Shown here in pieces: positions 35,152 to 47,300 of a stretch of 64,000 nucleotides of DNA (position 1 is its first letter; each line of letters begins with the position of its first letter). The notes under the pieces are model-generated. The model did no database searches, was not told the origin of the DNA, and worked only from the letters and a program-made list of their open reading frames with translations. Position numbers and translations under genes: made by a program. Location of the stretch: NCBI RefSeq assembly GCF_021917145.1, contig NC_061063.1, positions 626,715 to 690,714 of the forward strand. The letters run 5' to 3'. Source of the DNA: Hypomesus transpacificus (taxonomy: Eukaryota; Chordata; Actinopteri; Osmeriformes; Osmeridae).

Positions 35152-35576
35152 CAGGCCCAAACGTAATAGCCTACAGGGCGCAGAATTCCGACGAAAACCC
35201 GCGGATTTTCAAGTCGAACGCATTGGTCTGAGGCTAAATACTTTTCAACTCATATTACGGCTCTATAATTACAACTTTAGCAAAAAATGCTGAGAACTGA
35301 AAAGGAAGCACTTATCGACCAAAATTACAGCAAGAGACAGGGCCAGGGAGTTTTCAGGCCATCTGTATGAGGATGGATCAGTACTTTTTTGCAAAGTCTG
35401 TCAACATTCAATCGACCATATTCGGCATCAAACTGTTGTGGAACATCTTCGGTCGCTCCGACATAAGAACAGGAAGGCTAGCGGAATTCCGCAGATTAGG
35501 CCTATCGCAGATTTTCAGTCTGAATAGCTAACCGCAGAAAATTTGAAAAAAAATCTGCGTATTACGTTTGGGCCTG
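35152..35576 (+). mobile_element. Non-autonomous hAT element retaining a BED-type zinc-finger remnant
   Basis: Ends CAGGCCCAAACGTAATA and TATTACGTTTGGGCCTG are inverted, apart from one base near the inner edge. Flanks CTGATGAG (35144-35151) and CTGATAAC (35577-35584) match at 6 of 8 positions, a worn hAT duplication. Inside, on the + strand, a readable stretch gives DGSVLFCKVCQHSIDH, then VVEHLRSLRHKNRK: a CxxC...HxxxxxH finger like those at the N-terminus of hAT transposases and CGGBP1-type proteins. The catalytic part is absent. Confidence 0.7.
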
Positions 35577-36054
35577 CTGATAACTCCTCAGGGTGTCTGG
35601 TGTTCTTTTATAGTTTATTCAAAGTTCGATTTGTAAACGTTCTATTATCTTGATTGCTAATCTGCTAGCTAGTTAATCAACGGCGTTTCTTGTTTCACTT
35701 TCTCTGTTGGGGTTCTTGTCAGTTGGTTACTTGAGTTTCTCTTGCTGTTTCAGCACTGGACAGTTCCGTTGCTTTGTTGCTCCGGTGGTCATATGTTAAT
35801 TCAATATGTTTGTGAATCATCTGTCAACACACGCGTTTTTCCCGGGGTCTCCCGTATGTCACACCCATCTACCATAATACATATTGTACAATTGTCAACC
35901 CATTTGTGACATCAACCTGGCAACCTCCAACCCAGTTGCACTGTTGATATCTGCGCAGGTAGACAGGAGAATTTGAATTGTAGACGGGGGAATTTGAATT
36001 AAGAATCAGTGGTAGATATTGCATTAAAAGTCTCAGGTGGTGTTACGGCAACAA

Positions 36055-36235
36055 AAAAAAACTAAAAATGGCTGCAAATGTAACAATATATGGACGGAGG
36101 AATTTAATTTGTCATCTCCAAGCCGCATCGACAATTCCCATGCCTTTAGCAAAGTGTGTCACACAGATTTTAGTTTCGGTGGAACGGTGGGAAAAAATGA
36201 TGTAACGCAGCACAATAAATCAGAGAGCTCTGTCT
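36055..36235 (+). pseudogene. hAT transposase N-terminal (BED-like) fragment
   Basis: The + frame reads IWTEEFNLSSPSRIDNSH, then FSKVCHTDFSFGG, GKNDVTQHNKS. This follows the pattern W..EFPW...C..C..DFS...GGKNDVT.H of hAT/ZBED-type fingers, with the first zinc cysteine lost. No transposase body follows. A short relic, distinct from the element at 35152. Confidence 0.45.
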
Positions 36236-36365
36236 CTAACCCATCCCCCCCACCCCCCACCCCCGTTCTGAAGTGTCCTGGACTTTAGTACTCAGTTGAC
36301 AGGTAAATGTCGTTTCGTAAGTAACCTACCAACCTTCACAAATTCACTTCAGCTATATTGTCTAA

Positions 36366-36494
<129 letters not shown>

Positions 36495-37033
36495 GCTATG
36501 TCTGTTTGCCTGTGTGTCTCTCTCTGTCTTTGTCTCTCTCTGCAGGTGTTGAGACATTATAGAAAATGTGCAGACACACACACACACTCTTCTTGACATA
36601 ACTTCCTCAGAGACCCGCTGAGTCGCCGGTTTCAGGGACGCCGCTGAGCAGCATGATCCGAGATGCTGACTACGGCCACCACGGTGACGGAACCTCACAC
36701 GGAGCACGCGTGACCGAGGGAGAGGGGTGGGGGTGCACGGGGTTAACATGGAGCGCTAACTTTTCTGCCTCCTCCAGTTCATGTTCGAGTTTATTTGCCA
36801 ATAACGGATAGCTTCAAGGCTTCCTCAGAGCAGACAAAAATATATGTATTAAACTATTTAACTTAGTTAAATGTTTAATTAAAAGGTACAGTATTTAGCT
36901 AGAACAAAATAAACTAAGGTCAAATAAAATATAAAATAGAAAGGACTGAATAATAATGTTGAATACAACGCACATAATTATCTTCAAGAGGGCTCAGGAG
37001 GAGATGTTTGTGTGTGTGTGTGCGTGTGTGTGT

Positions 37034-37064
<31 letters not shown>

Positions 37065-37251
37065 TAAGTGAATGTTTGTAAGGAGCCAGTGATTATGGTG
37101 TGTGTCTGGGCCATGTGAGTGTTATGGCGTGGCAGGCTCTGTGCTGTGGCAGTAGCATCTCCATGTGAACGACGTCGAACCTTGTTCACATCCTGTCGTA
37201 GAATCTCACACACACTCCCGCTGGCACACACTCACACTGACACACCCCCTG

Positions 37252-37299
<48 letters not shown>

Positions 37300-40244
37300 T
37301 TACACACGTACATTCACACATACTGACACATCTCCCCTCTCACGCACACATAATTCAAACACACACTGACGCAGACACGCACATACTGAAACACACACAC
37401 GTGCAGAGCTGCAGAAGGCCAGTGTTCGGGGCCAGAGAGGGGTCAGTTGCCACAGGCGGAGATTGTAACACACCGACTGACTTCTCATCAGTCGGACTGA
37501 CCGACAATTTGTCTGGAAGGATAGCAGCAAGGCCTGAATCTCCTATTACAACATGGATCACTGCATCAAACATTTACACTGATCTGATTTGACTGAGAGA
37601 GAGAGAGAGAGAGAGGCAGGGGGGCAGAGAGAGGGAGAGTGAGGGTGAATAAGAAACAGATAGGGAGAGAGATAGAGAGAGAGGGGGGGGGGGTGACGGA
37701 GAAAGAGAGAGGGCGGGAGAAATAGAGAGAGAAAGAGAGAGCGAGATGGATGGATGGATACTTCAACATGAGACCAAAGATCACCCTCTCTGCCCTGACT
37801 GGAGAGCATATAGGTCCCACAGTCACCCTTGTGTAAGAGCTCCGCCTAGTCGTAATAAATGGGTAGTACAGAGAGACTGACTTACTAAAATCAACAACCA
37901 GTTTTTTGGGGGCGAGTTATGGTTTGTTAAATGCCTGAAAATATAATTAATTCAAATGACGGCCACAACCCTAACTCAATTGATTTACAGCACTGAAACA
38001 GGTGTGATAGCTATGCACTGTAAGCTAATAAACCTTTTTTGTGAAACGTCGGAAATGTTGTCAATCATTTGGAAGGATTCTAAATGGAAATGGTTCTGCA
38101 AGCTGCAAGTTGGTTCCATAATGAACCAACAAATTGCGCCTGCGGTCACCGAAATGTAGATGGCAGTAGGCTATCATTGAACGTATAGGCTAAGTGACTT
38201 TAGAACCAAAACCAACACTCATTCACAAGTTTGCGATTCTGATAGTAAGTGGGGTAAAGCGCAGAACGCACATCTCCAAACCTTAAAGTGCCTTATTTTA
38301 CCATAACAGTTCATTGTTTTGTGTTTGTTTTACGATGCAAATGAATCACAACATAATTGGTTGAATTTTGAAACACCACAGCAACCCACCAGAACAGGAA
38401 GTAAGGGAACGAGCGCCCGTATTACAGCAACAAGTCAGTCCGCTCTTCGGTCTCATGGTTCAGTGTCGTCTTCGTCGCTCGCGGCTGCCAACGCGGTGCA
38501 TAACGTTTACTGAGCTCGCTAAACCAGATTTAGACTGTGCTCTTTCAGTTTGTTGTTGAATGTAATTCGGATTTGACACCGTCGCTAATCCAAGACCGTG
38601 GTTGATGGAAACCGAATAGCCTAACTTCAGGTTGGTGAATTCACATTTCCATTAAATTACTTGGCTACGTAACACGCTATCATTGATCGCATTGTTTAAA
38701 TAAAATAGGGGCTATTGGTTATTTAAAATATTGTAGGCTAATATAACAGACCCACTTTCTAAATAGCATATTATGCAGCCTATAGGCTATCATTATTTTA
38801 TCTCAACCCTCATCTAAAGTTTAGGTGTTATTTATGATAGGCTAGTGACGGAGACGCCGTACAGTAGGAGCCTAGTATGTGTCTGGTTTAAACAGTCACT
38901 GAGTTATAGCCTACATTGTGTAGCCTACCTGTCCACTTGTCAAACTATAAATAGTTCATAATCAGTCTTTTTCCAGCATATCACAGAACAGGACGGGCCG
39001 GAGTTTTTGCGATCCTATCATACCGCAACGTCGCGTTTCTCCGTGTCAAATCTGTGTCATGCGTACAGATTTACCGTAACCTATATTCAATGCACATATG
39101 TAGTCTTGTATTATAGGATCTCTCTTGATACTGGGATTCCATCTGTCATGCAAATATTAACCGGCTGTGTGTGTGTGTGGTTACAGTGTGTGATATACAT
39201 CACTTCTCTCACACTCTGCCAGGGGTTGTTTTACAGAACCGCTCAAATTTTCCTTCAGGGAATGAATGAAGTGAGTGTGTTTTCCATGACGGCTAGGCTA
39301 GGCAGTGGAGGCATAAAGCCATGCCAAAGCCGTGTTTCAGGCATGGTTGTGTGTTTCAGGTTCATCTGGTGTAAAAGTACAGTACGCTGGGATGCTTGGT
39401 CCTACCTCCTCTCAGTAGTGTGTTTTACGTGTAGATGTGATATGGTGTGTGTGTGTGTGGTGTGTGTTTGTATGTAATGTGTGTGTGTGTGTGTGTCAAA
39501 CTGTGTACTCCCCATGTTTCTGGGAGATGGTGCTCGTCTTCTCTGAGGGTCTAGGTCGGTTATAGGTGCTGATCTGACGGCATTTTGCTTTTACAAATAA
39601 AGTTTGAGATTCAATGGTCTATCCCTGTGTTCTGGAACATGTCTCATGTCGTGTCATCTCCGGGGGAACGAGGAGCAGATTCTGTCTGCCCCCTGGAACC
39701 GCTGGCTCAAACCTGCTGACACAGAGGATGTGATTCATGAGGGGAAACGTTAGAAACATGTGGAGATGGTTAGATGATTAGAGGGTGTGATTGGACGGTT
39801 GGAGAGGGGGAGAGAAAGCGTTCCAGTGATGTTGGAGTGAAGTGTTTAGAGTGTTTCACATACTGTGTGCGCGTGTTACGTAAACAGTGTTGTGGGTAAG
39901 ATTTCATGTGTGTATGAGTTACATATATCGCGTGTGTTACTTATACAGTGTTTGTGTAGAGTATGTGTTTGCGAATGAACTACTACACTGAGTCATAATA
40001 ACAAAGCCCTGTACTGCATTTTTACAATTTTAGTTTGTCTTTCTTGCACATCTGTAATTTGTAAGTCCCTTTGTATTTTGTGCCTTGTATTTTTTTGTAA
40101 CCATATGTTGTCTTCCACATTTGCGCTTTGTCTTGGCCAGGTCGCCGTTGCACATGAAAATATGTTCTCAATCGGCTCACCGGGTTAAAGGTTTTATTAT
40201 TATTATTATTATAATGTGTGTGTGGTCCTCCTGGCCCCTTGCAG
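36495..40244. other. Upstream region of dennd3, possible promoter and LINE tail
   Basis: Contains a 29-base G run (37036-37064), CA-rich 37265-37400 and GA-rich 37590-37745. A CpG-containing stretch at 38395-38600 has an AGGAAGTAAG ETS-type box and GCTCGCGGCTGCCAACGCGG; it could hold the first untranslated exon of dennd3. From 40025 to 40216, sequence such as CTTGGCCAGGTCGCCGTTGC, GTTCTCAATCGGCTCACC, GGTTAAAGG and an ATT-repeat tail matches the 3' end of common fish LINE/SINE units. No coding exon is seen. Confidence 0.4.
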
Positions 40245-40310
40245 GTCATGGTCCAGCAAACTGTGCTGCTGAGGAGAAGAGGAAGAAAAGGAGGAAGAGG
40301 AGAGCAGTGA

Positions 40311-40314
<4 letters not shown>

Positions 40315-40356
<42 letters not shown>
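40315..40356. repeat. (GT)n array abutting the dennd3 start codon
   Basis: An uninterrupted GT run ends one base before the first ATG of dennd3 (40357). A fair acceptor (CCCCTTGCAG) ends at 40244, so the array probably lies in the 5' UTR part of the first coding exon. Confidence 0.85.
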
Positions 40357-40359
<3 letters not shown>

Positions 40360-40368
40360 ATGGCAGCC

Positions 40369-43300
40369 ATGGCAGAGTTACCATCAGGTCTACTGGAGGC
40401 TTGTGTGGTGGTCGGAGCTTCCAGCGACAAACTGCAAGAACTCTACCAGGTACGACACCTCACACACCTCACACACACACACACACACACACTTGAACAA
40501 CCTAGTTTGTTTAGTCACATCCTGTTCAAACAGTCATATGACCCAGGGGCAAACTTAACAAATCAAATTGGAGAAACTTGAACTATAGAACTCTAGAAGG
40601 TTTGTAGTTTATGAAACTGTGTGTGTGTATGTATGGTGTTTTTGTGTATTGTGTATTGTGTGTGTCCTCAGTTATACAATCAGGGCAAGGTGAAAGAGCT
40701 CCCCCAGCTGGAAGCAGAGGTACTGCAGGTCCATGCCCCGCCCTTCGTTACCAAGGAAACCGGTGGCGAGGTGGGAGACCACGCCTTCAGCCGGGTCCAG
40801 AGGAGGCGGAGCTTCATCAAGAAGAAGAGGGAGCGGCCAGCCCAGCCCAACGGACAACCGGCCAATCACGGGGCGGCCACGGAGGATATCAGCGTTCCGA
40901 AAGACATCGACCTCATCGCTCTGCCACAGCTCTGTTTCCCTGGTAACAGCCTTCGCTACACCCCTAACTCCTGCACCCCTCAACCCAACACTCTTGACCC
41001 CCACGTCTTTATCCCCTAGTGTTTGATGATGTTAGTGGGGTGTGTTTTTTTTATTGTACTCCATAAGGACTTGAACAACCAATCTCAATCCCTATTCAAC
41101 CAAAAAGACCTCCTTCACATCGCCCCCCAAAGTTAGACGATAAAAAGAGTTCAGGTGCACTTGATTTAACATTTGGTGCGCCACCAAAGGCTGCACTGCA
41201 GTATTAAACCCTTGCTCCCTGGAGCCCGTAAGGGGAACATTTTGCTGCAGCTTTAGCCTATCACAGTTGTCAAATGAGTCACGATCCGATCATTTGATGT
41301 CATCCATGACACCTAAGGCATGTTGGCGAGGATTCTGCAAAGCGTGCCATGGAGGTGTTGAAAGTTTAGGGCGTTTCAGGAGGTCATGCCTGATGTTCAG
41401 CTTGTGTGAAACAGAAAAGGTTAGCGCACTCATGTCTACTGTGTTACCTTGACTCAACACGGATTTTCCATGTTAGGAAATCCTTCACTCACCACAGTGA
41501 AGGTCTGGACAGGTCGCTGATGGGAAACGGTGACTGTTGCCTAAAGACCTGTCTCATCTGTACACAACCACCATCTTGGAGTCAGTCTCACCGACTTCCA
41601 GATGATTTGCGAGAGCAAGATACTAAATGATTGTAATTTTGCGAGTGTTACTCCAGTGCCATAGCTTGTACCCTAGAGCGTTAGCTGGTACCACTGTGCC
41701 TTGGCGGTTCAAGTGTTTCATTGTGCGGATTCTCTTTCCCTATTGGCCAGGCGGTCTTCAGATAACCAATGAGCAGAAAGAAGATTCGTACCACTTCCTG
41801 GTCTTCACGGACGTGTTGGGCAGCAGAACTCATGGAGTGGTGGTCCAGTACTACAGACCTATACTGGTACAACTTCTCCTTATGGTTCAGAACTACACAC
41901 CTGTACAAGTACAAAAGCCATCTCCCCCTTTACTGACAGTTTGTGATGGGTCAGTTAAGCTGCTTTCCCATTGGTTGTTTGGTGTCAGGAGGGCGGGATC
42001 CAGAACGGCCAACGTTCGTCCTCCAAGTCCCGCCTGTACGCTTCTTACGCAGTGTGTGTCATCTCTAAGTACCCCTACTACAACGCTCTGAGGGACTGCC
42101 TCTCCTGGTGAGCACACACACACACACACCCCTTCTCTCTCACACACACACTCACAAGCCGACTGACTGACTGGGTGGCTCTCTGAGTGACTGACTGGTC
42201 TACTGTCTGGTTGGGTGGGTGGGTGACTGGCTGAATGACTAGATGCTTGACAGACTGGATGGCTGGTTGAATGGCTGAGTGACTGACTGGGTATAGGCTT
42301 GTCAGACTGGCTGGCTGGATGACTGGATGACTGGCTGGGTTCATATGAAGGTGCTGAAGCCCATATTGGCTGTAAAGATCTAGTTTGAGAGAGGGAGAGA
42401 GGGAGAGAGGGAGAGAGGGAGAGAGGGAGAGAGGGAGGGAGAGAGGGAGAGAGGGAGAGAGAGAGAGAGAGTCTCACAGCGGTCTGCCCGTCTCTGTGCA
42501 GCTTGCTTGGCCAGCTGAAGCCAGGCTGGACGTGTGACTGTGAGGAGAAGGTGAAGGAGTTCTCAGCCACACTGACCCTGGTCCCCATCCCTCCCCCTGG
42601 ACATCTGCATGTGGTCAGTACCACACACACACATCACACCAAATCTTAGGTTTGGGTAACATAAGCCCATCAGAAGAGTTGCTTCCTTAATAAAACAATA
42701 GCAATGTTCCTAGGAACAAATATGTTTTCAAATAGCTCTTCAGGGAAAGATGATTTATGATTGACAATGCAAAAAGTGAAAAATAGTAAGACAAGTCAAA
42801 TGAAGGTACACAGTGTGATGAAGGCACAATGACCAAACGGGTTCTGGTCCAAAACAAAAGTCCCACAAAGGAGCACTGCTCCGTTGTTGTTCCAAATGAA
42901 CACTCCTCTCAACCCCTCACACGTTCTGACACTTTCCTGTGGAGTTACACGCTCTGGGCGCCAAACAGCACAGGAAGGGACACTGCCCTTCGTTCCCTTT
43001 GTTATTACTGGAGAAGACTGGACACGACAGGGGATCACGTCATGTTGTTGACGTGAAAAACGCTATGTCATGGAGGAAAAACTGGGATTTTTGTAACTGG
43101 AGTTTTTCAGGGGGAAAAATCTTTGCGGTCCTACATTGACCAGTTAACTCCCTGCAATTCTCACACAGACATGCACACACACACACACACACACACACAC
43201 AACCCAGGCTCCAAGGCAAGGCAGTGACAAGATATGGGGCCCATACGCCAAGTAACAAAGCAATTCATTATGAATGGAGAAGACGATAACGTGTTCTTCC

Positions 43301-44271
43301 TGGTGGCTGTGCAGGTGTTCAACATGAAGCCTCTCCAGGTGGTGCTGCCCTCCAGGGAGGACCAAGAGCGACCTGCTGTGGACCTGGACCTGCACCTGGC
43401 CTTCCTCTGCTTCAGACCCGAACAGCTGCTACAGGTGAGTTCAGCCTGGCCCGGAGGAGCGTAGCTTAGCCTAGCCTAGAGTGGCACGGAATAGCATAGC
43501 TTATCTTAGTGTAGCCTAAAGTAGTATAGAGGGGCATCACAGCCTAACCATGAGTGGCATAGCTCAGCCTAGCCTAGAGTAGCATAGAGGGGTCTAGAGC
43601 ATTGCCGAGCTTAAAATAGCATCGACTAGCATAGCATAGAGCAGCATATCTTAGCCTAGCCTAGAGTAGCCCAGAGTAGCATCTTAGCCTAGCCGAGCCT
43701 AGCATAATTGACCCTAACCTAGCATAGCATAGTTTAGCCTGATATAGCCCAGCCTAACCTAGCCTGTGTATTGCTCCAGGTGCTGGCCAGCCTGCTGACA
43801 GAGCAGAGGGTGGTGTTGTTCTCCAGCGACTGGTCCCGGCTGACCCTGGTGTCGGAGGCCCTGCTGCTCTTCCTGCACCCTCTGTCCTGGCAGCACCCCT
43901 ATGTGCCCGTCCTCTCCTGCCAGATGTTGGACTTTGTCATGGCGCCCACCGCCTACCTGATGGGCTGCCACCTGCAGCACTATGAAGAGGTGGCAGCGGT
44001 GAGACTGGACTGGGCTGGGCTCTGCTCCAATGCTCCCCACTGTTACTCTTTAGTACTCTACTCTAGTCTACTCTGTTCTTACTGTACTGTGTTTCTATCT
44101 GTTCTACTTTGCTGGGCTCTGCTCTATTCTGCTGCTACAGTGAGAGGGCTTTCAGCAGCCAGCTGGATGAGATGATGACATCAGTGATGACTGTGCGCGT
44201 GTGTGTTGGTGCTCAGAGAGGAGAGGGAATGTCTGGAGTAGTGATGGCTAAGCTGACTGGAGGCTGACTCA

Positions 44272-44332
<61 letters not shown>

Positions 44333-47300
44333 GGGATGTATGTGCTTTGTCTAAGTTTATCTGAGCTCACTGGACCTCCTGGTCTATTGTTTCCCACGGT
44401 GATAGTGACAGGGTCATTATGGGATGAGGGAGGGTATTGTTTCTATTCAACCCCTGGGCTTGCCGTGTGTTATCTGGTGACGGGTGTGTGGCTAATGTTT
44501 GTATGTGTGTGTATGTGTGTATGTGTGTGTGTTTGTACGTGTGTGTGTGTGTGTGTGTGTGAGACAGGAGACTGAGGACCTGGTCCTAGTGAACATAGAT
44601 GAGGGGATGGTGGCGTGCAGCTGTTCAGCGACACTGGACCTGCCCGCTGTGCCTGATGCAGCCAGGGACTGCTTCATCTCCCGGTACACACACACACCCC
44701 ACACACACCCCACACACACACCACACACACACCACACACACACACCACACACACACCACACACACACACATATCTATATACACACGCACAGACACACACA
44801 GAAAGTGTATGTGTGGACTATATCATATTTATAAATATATACAGTGCCCTCCAAAAGTATTGGAACAGTGAGGCGAATTCCTTTATTTTTGCTGTAGACT
44901 GAAAACATTTGGGCTTGACATCAAATAATGAACGTGAGACCAGAGATCAACGTTTCAGCTTTTATTTCCAGGTATTTACATCAGGATCTGATGCACAACT
45001 AAGAAAATATCACATTTTGTTTGAATCCACCCATTTGTCATGTGATCAAAAGTATTGGAACAGATATACTTAAAACATATTTAAGTGAATAAGACTTAAT
45101 ATTTAGTTGCAAATCCTTTGCTTTCAATAACTGCAGCAAGTCTGTGACCCATTGACGTCACCAAACTGTTGCATTCTTCCTTTTTGATGCTTTCCCAGGC
45201 TTTCACTGCAGCCTCTTTCAGTTGTTGTTTGTTTTGTGGGGTTCCTCCCTTCAGTCTCCTCTTAAGCAGGTAAAATGCATGCTCTATAGGGTTTAAGTCT
45301 GGAGATTGACTTGGCCAGTCTAATACCTTCCATTTCTTGCCCCTGATGAACTCCTTTGTTGTTTTGGCAGTGTGTTTTGGGTCGTTATCTTGCTGCATGA
45401 TGAAGGCTCTGCCAATCAGTTTGGTTGCATCTTTCCTTAAATTGGCAGACAAAATGTTTCTGTAGACTTCCGAGTTCATTTTGCTGCTGCCATCATGTGT
45501 TACATCCTCAATGAAGATTAATGAGCCCGTCCCAGAAGAAGCCATGCAAGCCCAAGCCATGACATTACCTCCACCGTGTTTCACAGATGAGCTTGTGTGT
45601 TTGGGATCATGAGCAGTTCCTTTCTTTCTCCAAACTTTAGCCTTTCCATCACTTTGGTAAAAGTTAATCTTTGTCTCATCAGTCCATAAAACTTTGTCCC
45701 AGAATTTTTGAGGTTCATCTCTGTACTTTTTGGCAAATTCCAGCCTGGCCTTCCTATTCTTCTTGCTAATGAGTGGTTTGCATCTTCTGGTGTAGCCCTT
45801 GTACTTTTGTTCATGAAGTCTTCTGCGAACAGTAGATAGTGATACCTTCACTCCTGCCATCTGGAGGTTGTTGCTGATCTCACTAACAGTTGTTTTAGGG
45901 TCTTTCTTTACAGCTCTTACAATGTTTCTGTCATCAACTGCTGATGTTTTCCTTGGTCTACCTGTTCGATGTCTGTTACTTAGTACACCAGTAGTTTTCT
46001 TCTTCTTCAGGACATTCCAAATGGTTGTACTGGCTATGGCCAATGTTTCTGCAATGGCTCTGATTGATTTTCCATCTTCTCTAAGACTCACAATTGCTTG
46101 TTTTTCACCCAAAGACAGCGCTCTGGTTTTCATGTTGTTTTCACCTCTGAATACAGTCTGCATAGACAAAACCTATCTTACCCAATCTGAACCTGAGTGT
46201 AGACATTCAGTGGTATTTATTGATTGAATAATGTATGTAATAGGACACACCTGGGCAACAAAACACACCTGTCAGTCACATGTTCCAATACTTTTGCTCA
46301 CGTGACAAATGGGTGGGTTCGAACAAAAAGGTGATATTTTCTAATTTGTGCATCAGATCCTGATGTAAATACCTGGAAATAAAAGCTGAAACGTTGATCT
46401 CTGGTTTCACATTCATCGTTTGATGTCAAGCCCAAATGTTTTCAGTCTACAGCAAAAATAAAGGAATTGGCCTCACAGTTCCAATACTTTTGGAGGGCAC
46501 TGTATATGTGTGCGTATCTATGCTTGTGTACGTGTGTGTGTGTGTGTGCGTGTGTGCGTGCAGGGTGGGCACCCTCCACATGCACTACGACCTGGAGCGC
46601 TGCCACCAGGGCGCCAGCACGGACGTCAACGAGCAGCGCTCCCGGCGCAGAGCCTGGCAGAGGAGGCTCAACGGCCAGATCCTGAACATCACCCTGGAGC
46701 TCATCGTCAACATCTTCAGGTGCACCCTGCACATTCCCTCCATACAGGAAGTCAAACTGAGCCCACAGGAGCCCTACGCAAAGACTCACCACACAGGAAG
46801 TCTAGCTTACGCTACAGGAAGTCCTAATTAACCCGACAGGAAGTTGAACTAACTTGACAGGAAGTACGGGTGGTGTAACTGACCCTACAGGAAGTGATGT
46901 CGTAATGATGTGCCCCCAGGCAGGTCCAAGAGCATCTGAACTACGAACATCGCGTGTTTAACAGTGAGGAGTTCCTCCGGAGTAGAGAGCCTGCTGAACA
47001 GCCCTTCTACCGCAAGGTGCACGCACACACACACGTCGACCACACACACGCCCACACCACACATATGTGCACTAAGCATGTGTTCCTGTGTGTGTATAGG
47101 TGCTGGACACACACATCTTCCACTCCTTCCTGCGGGATCGTCTGAACAGAAAGATGGACGCCTTCACTCGGCTTGAGCTCAGCTCACGGACTGAGGCGTA
47201 CAGGTACACACACAGCCTCATCCACACGCACACCCATACCCAAAACACACCCTTAGATACAAATCACACACACAAACATCCTGATGTATGCACCCTCGCG

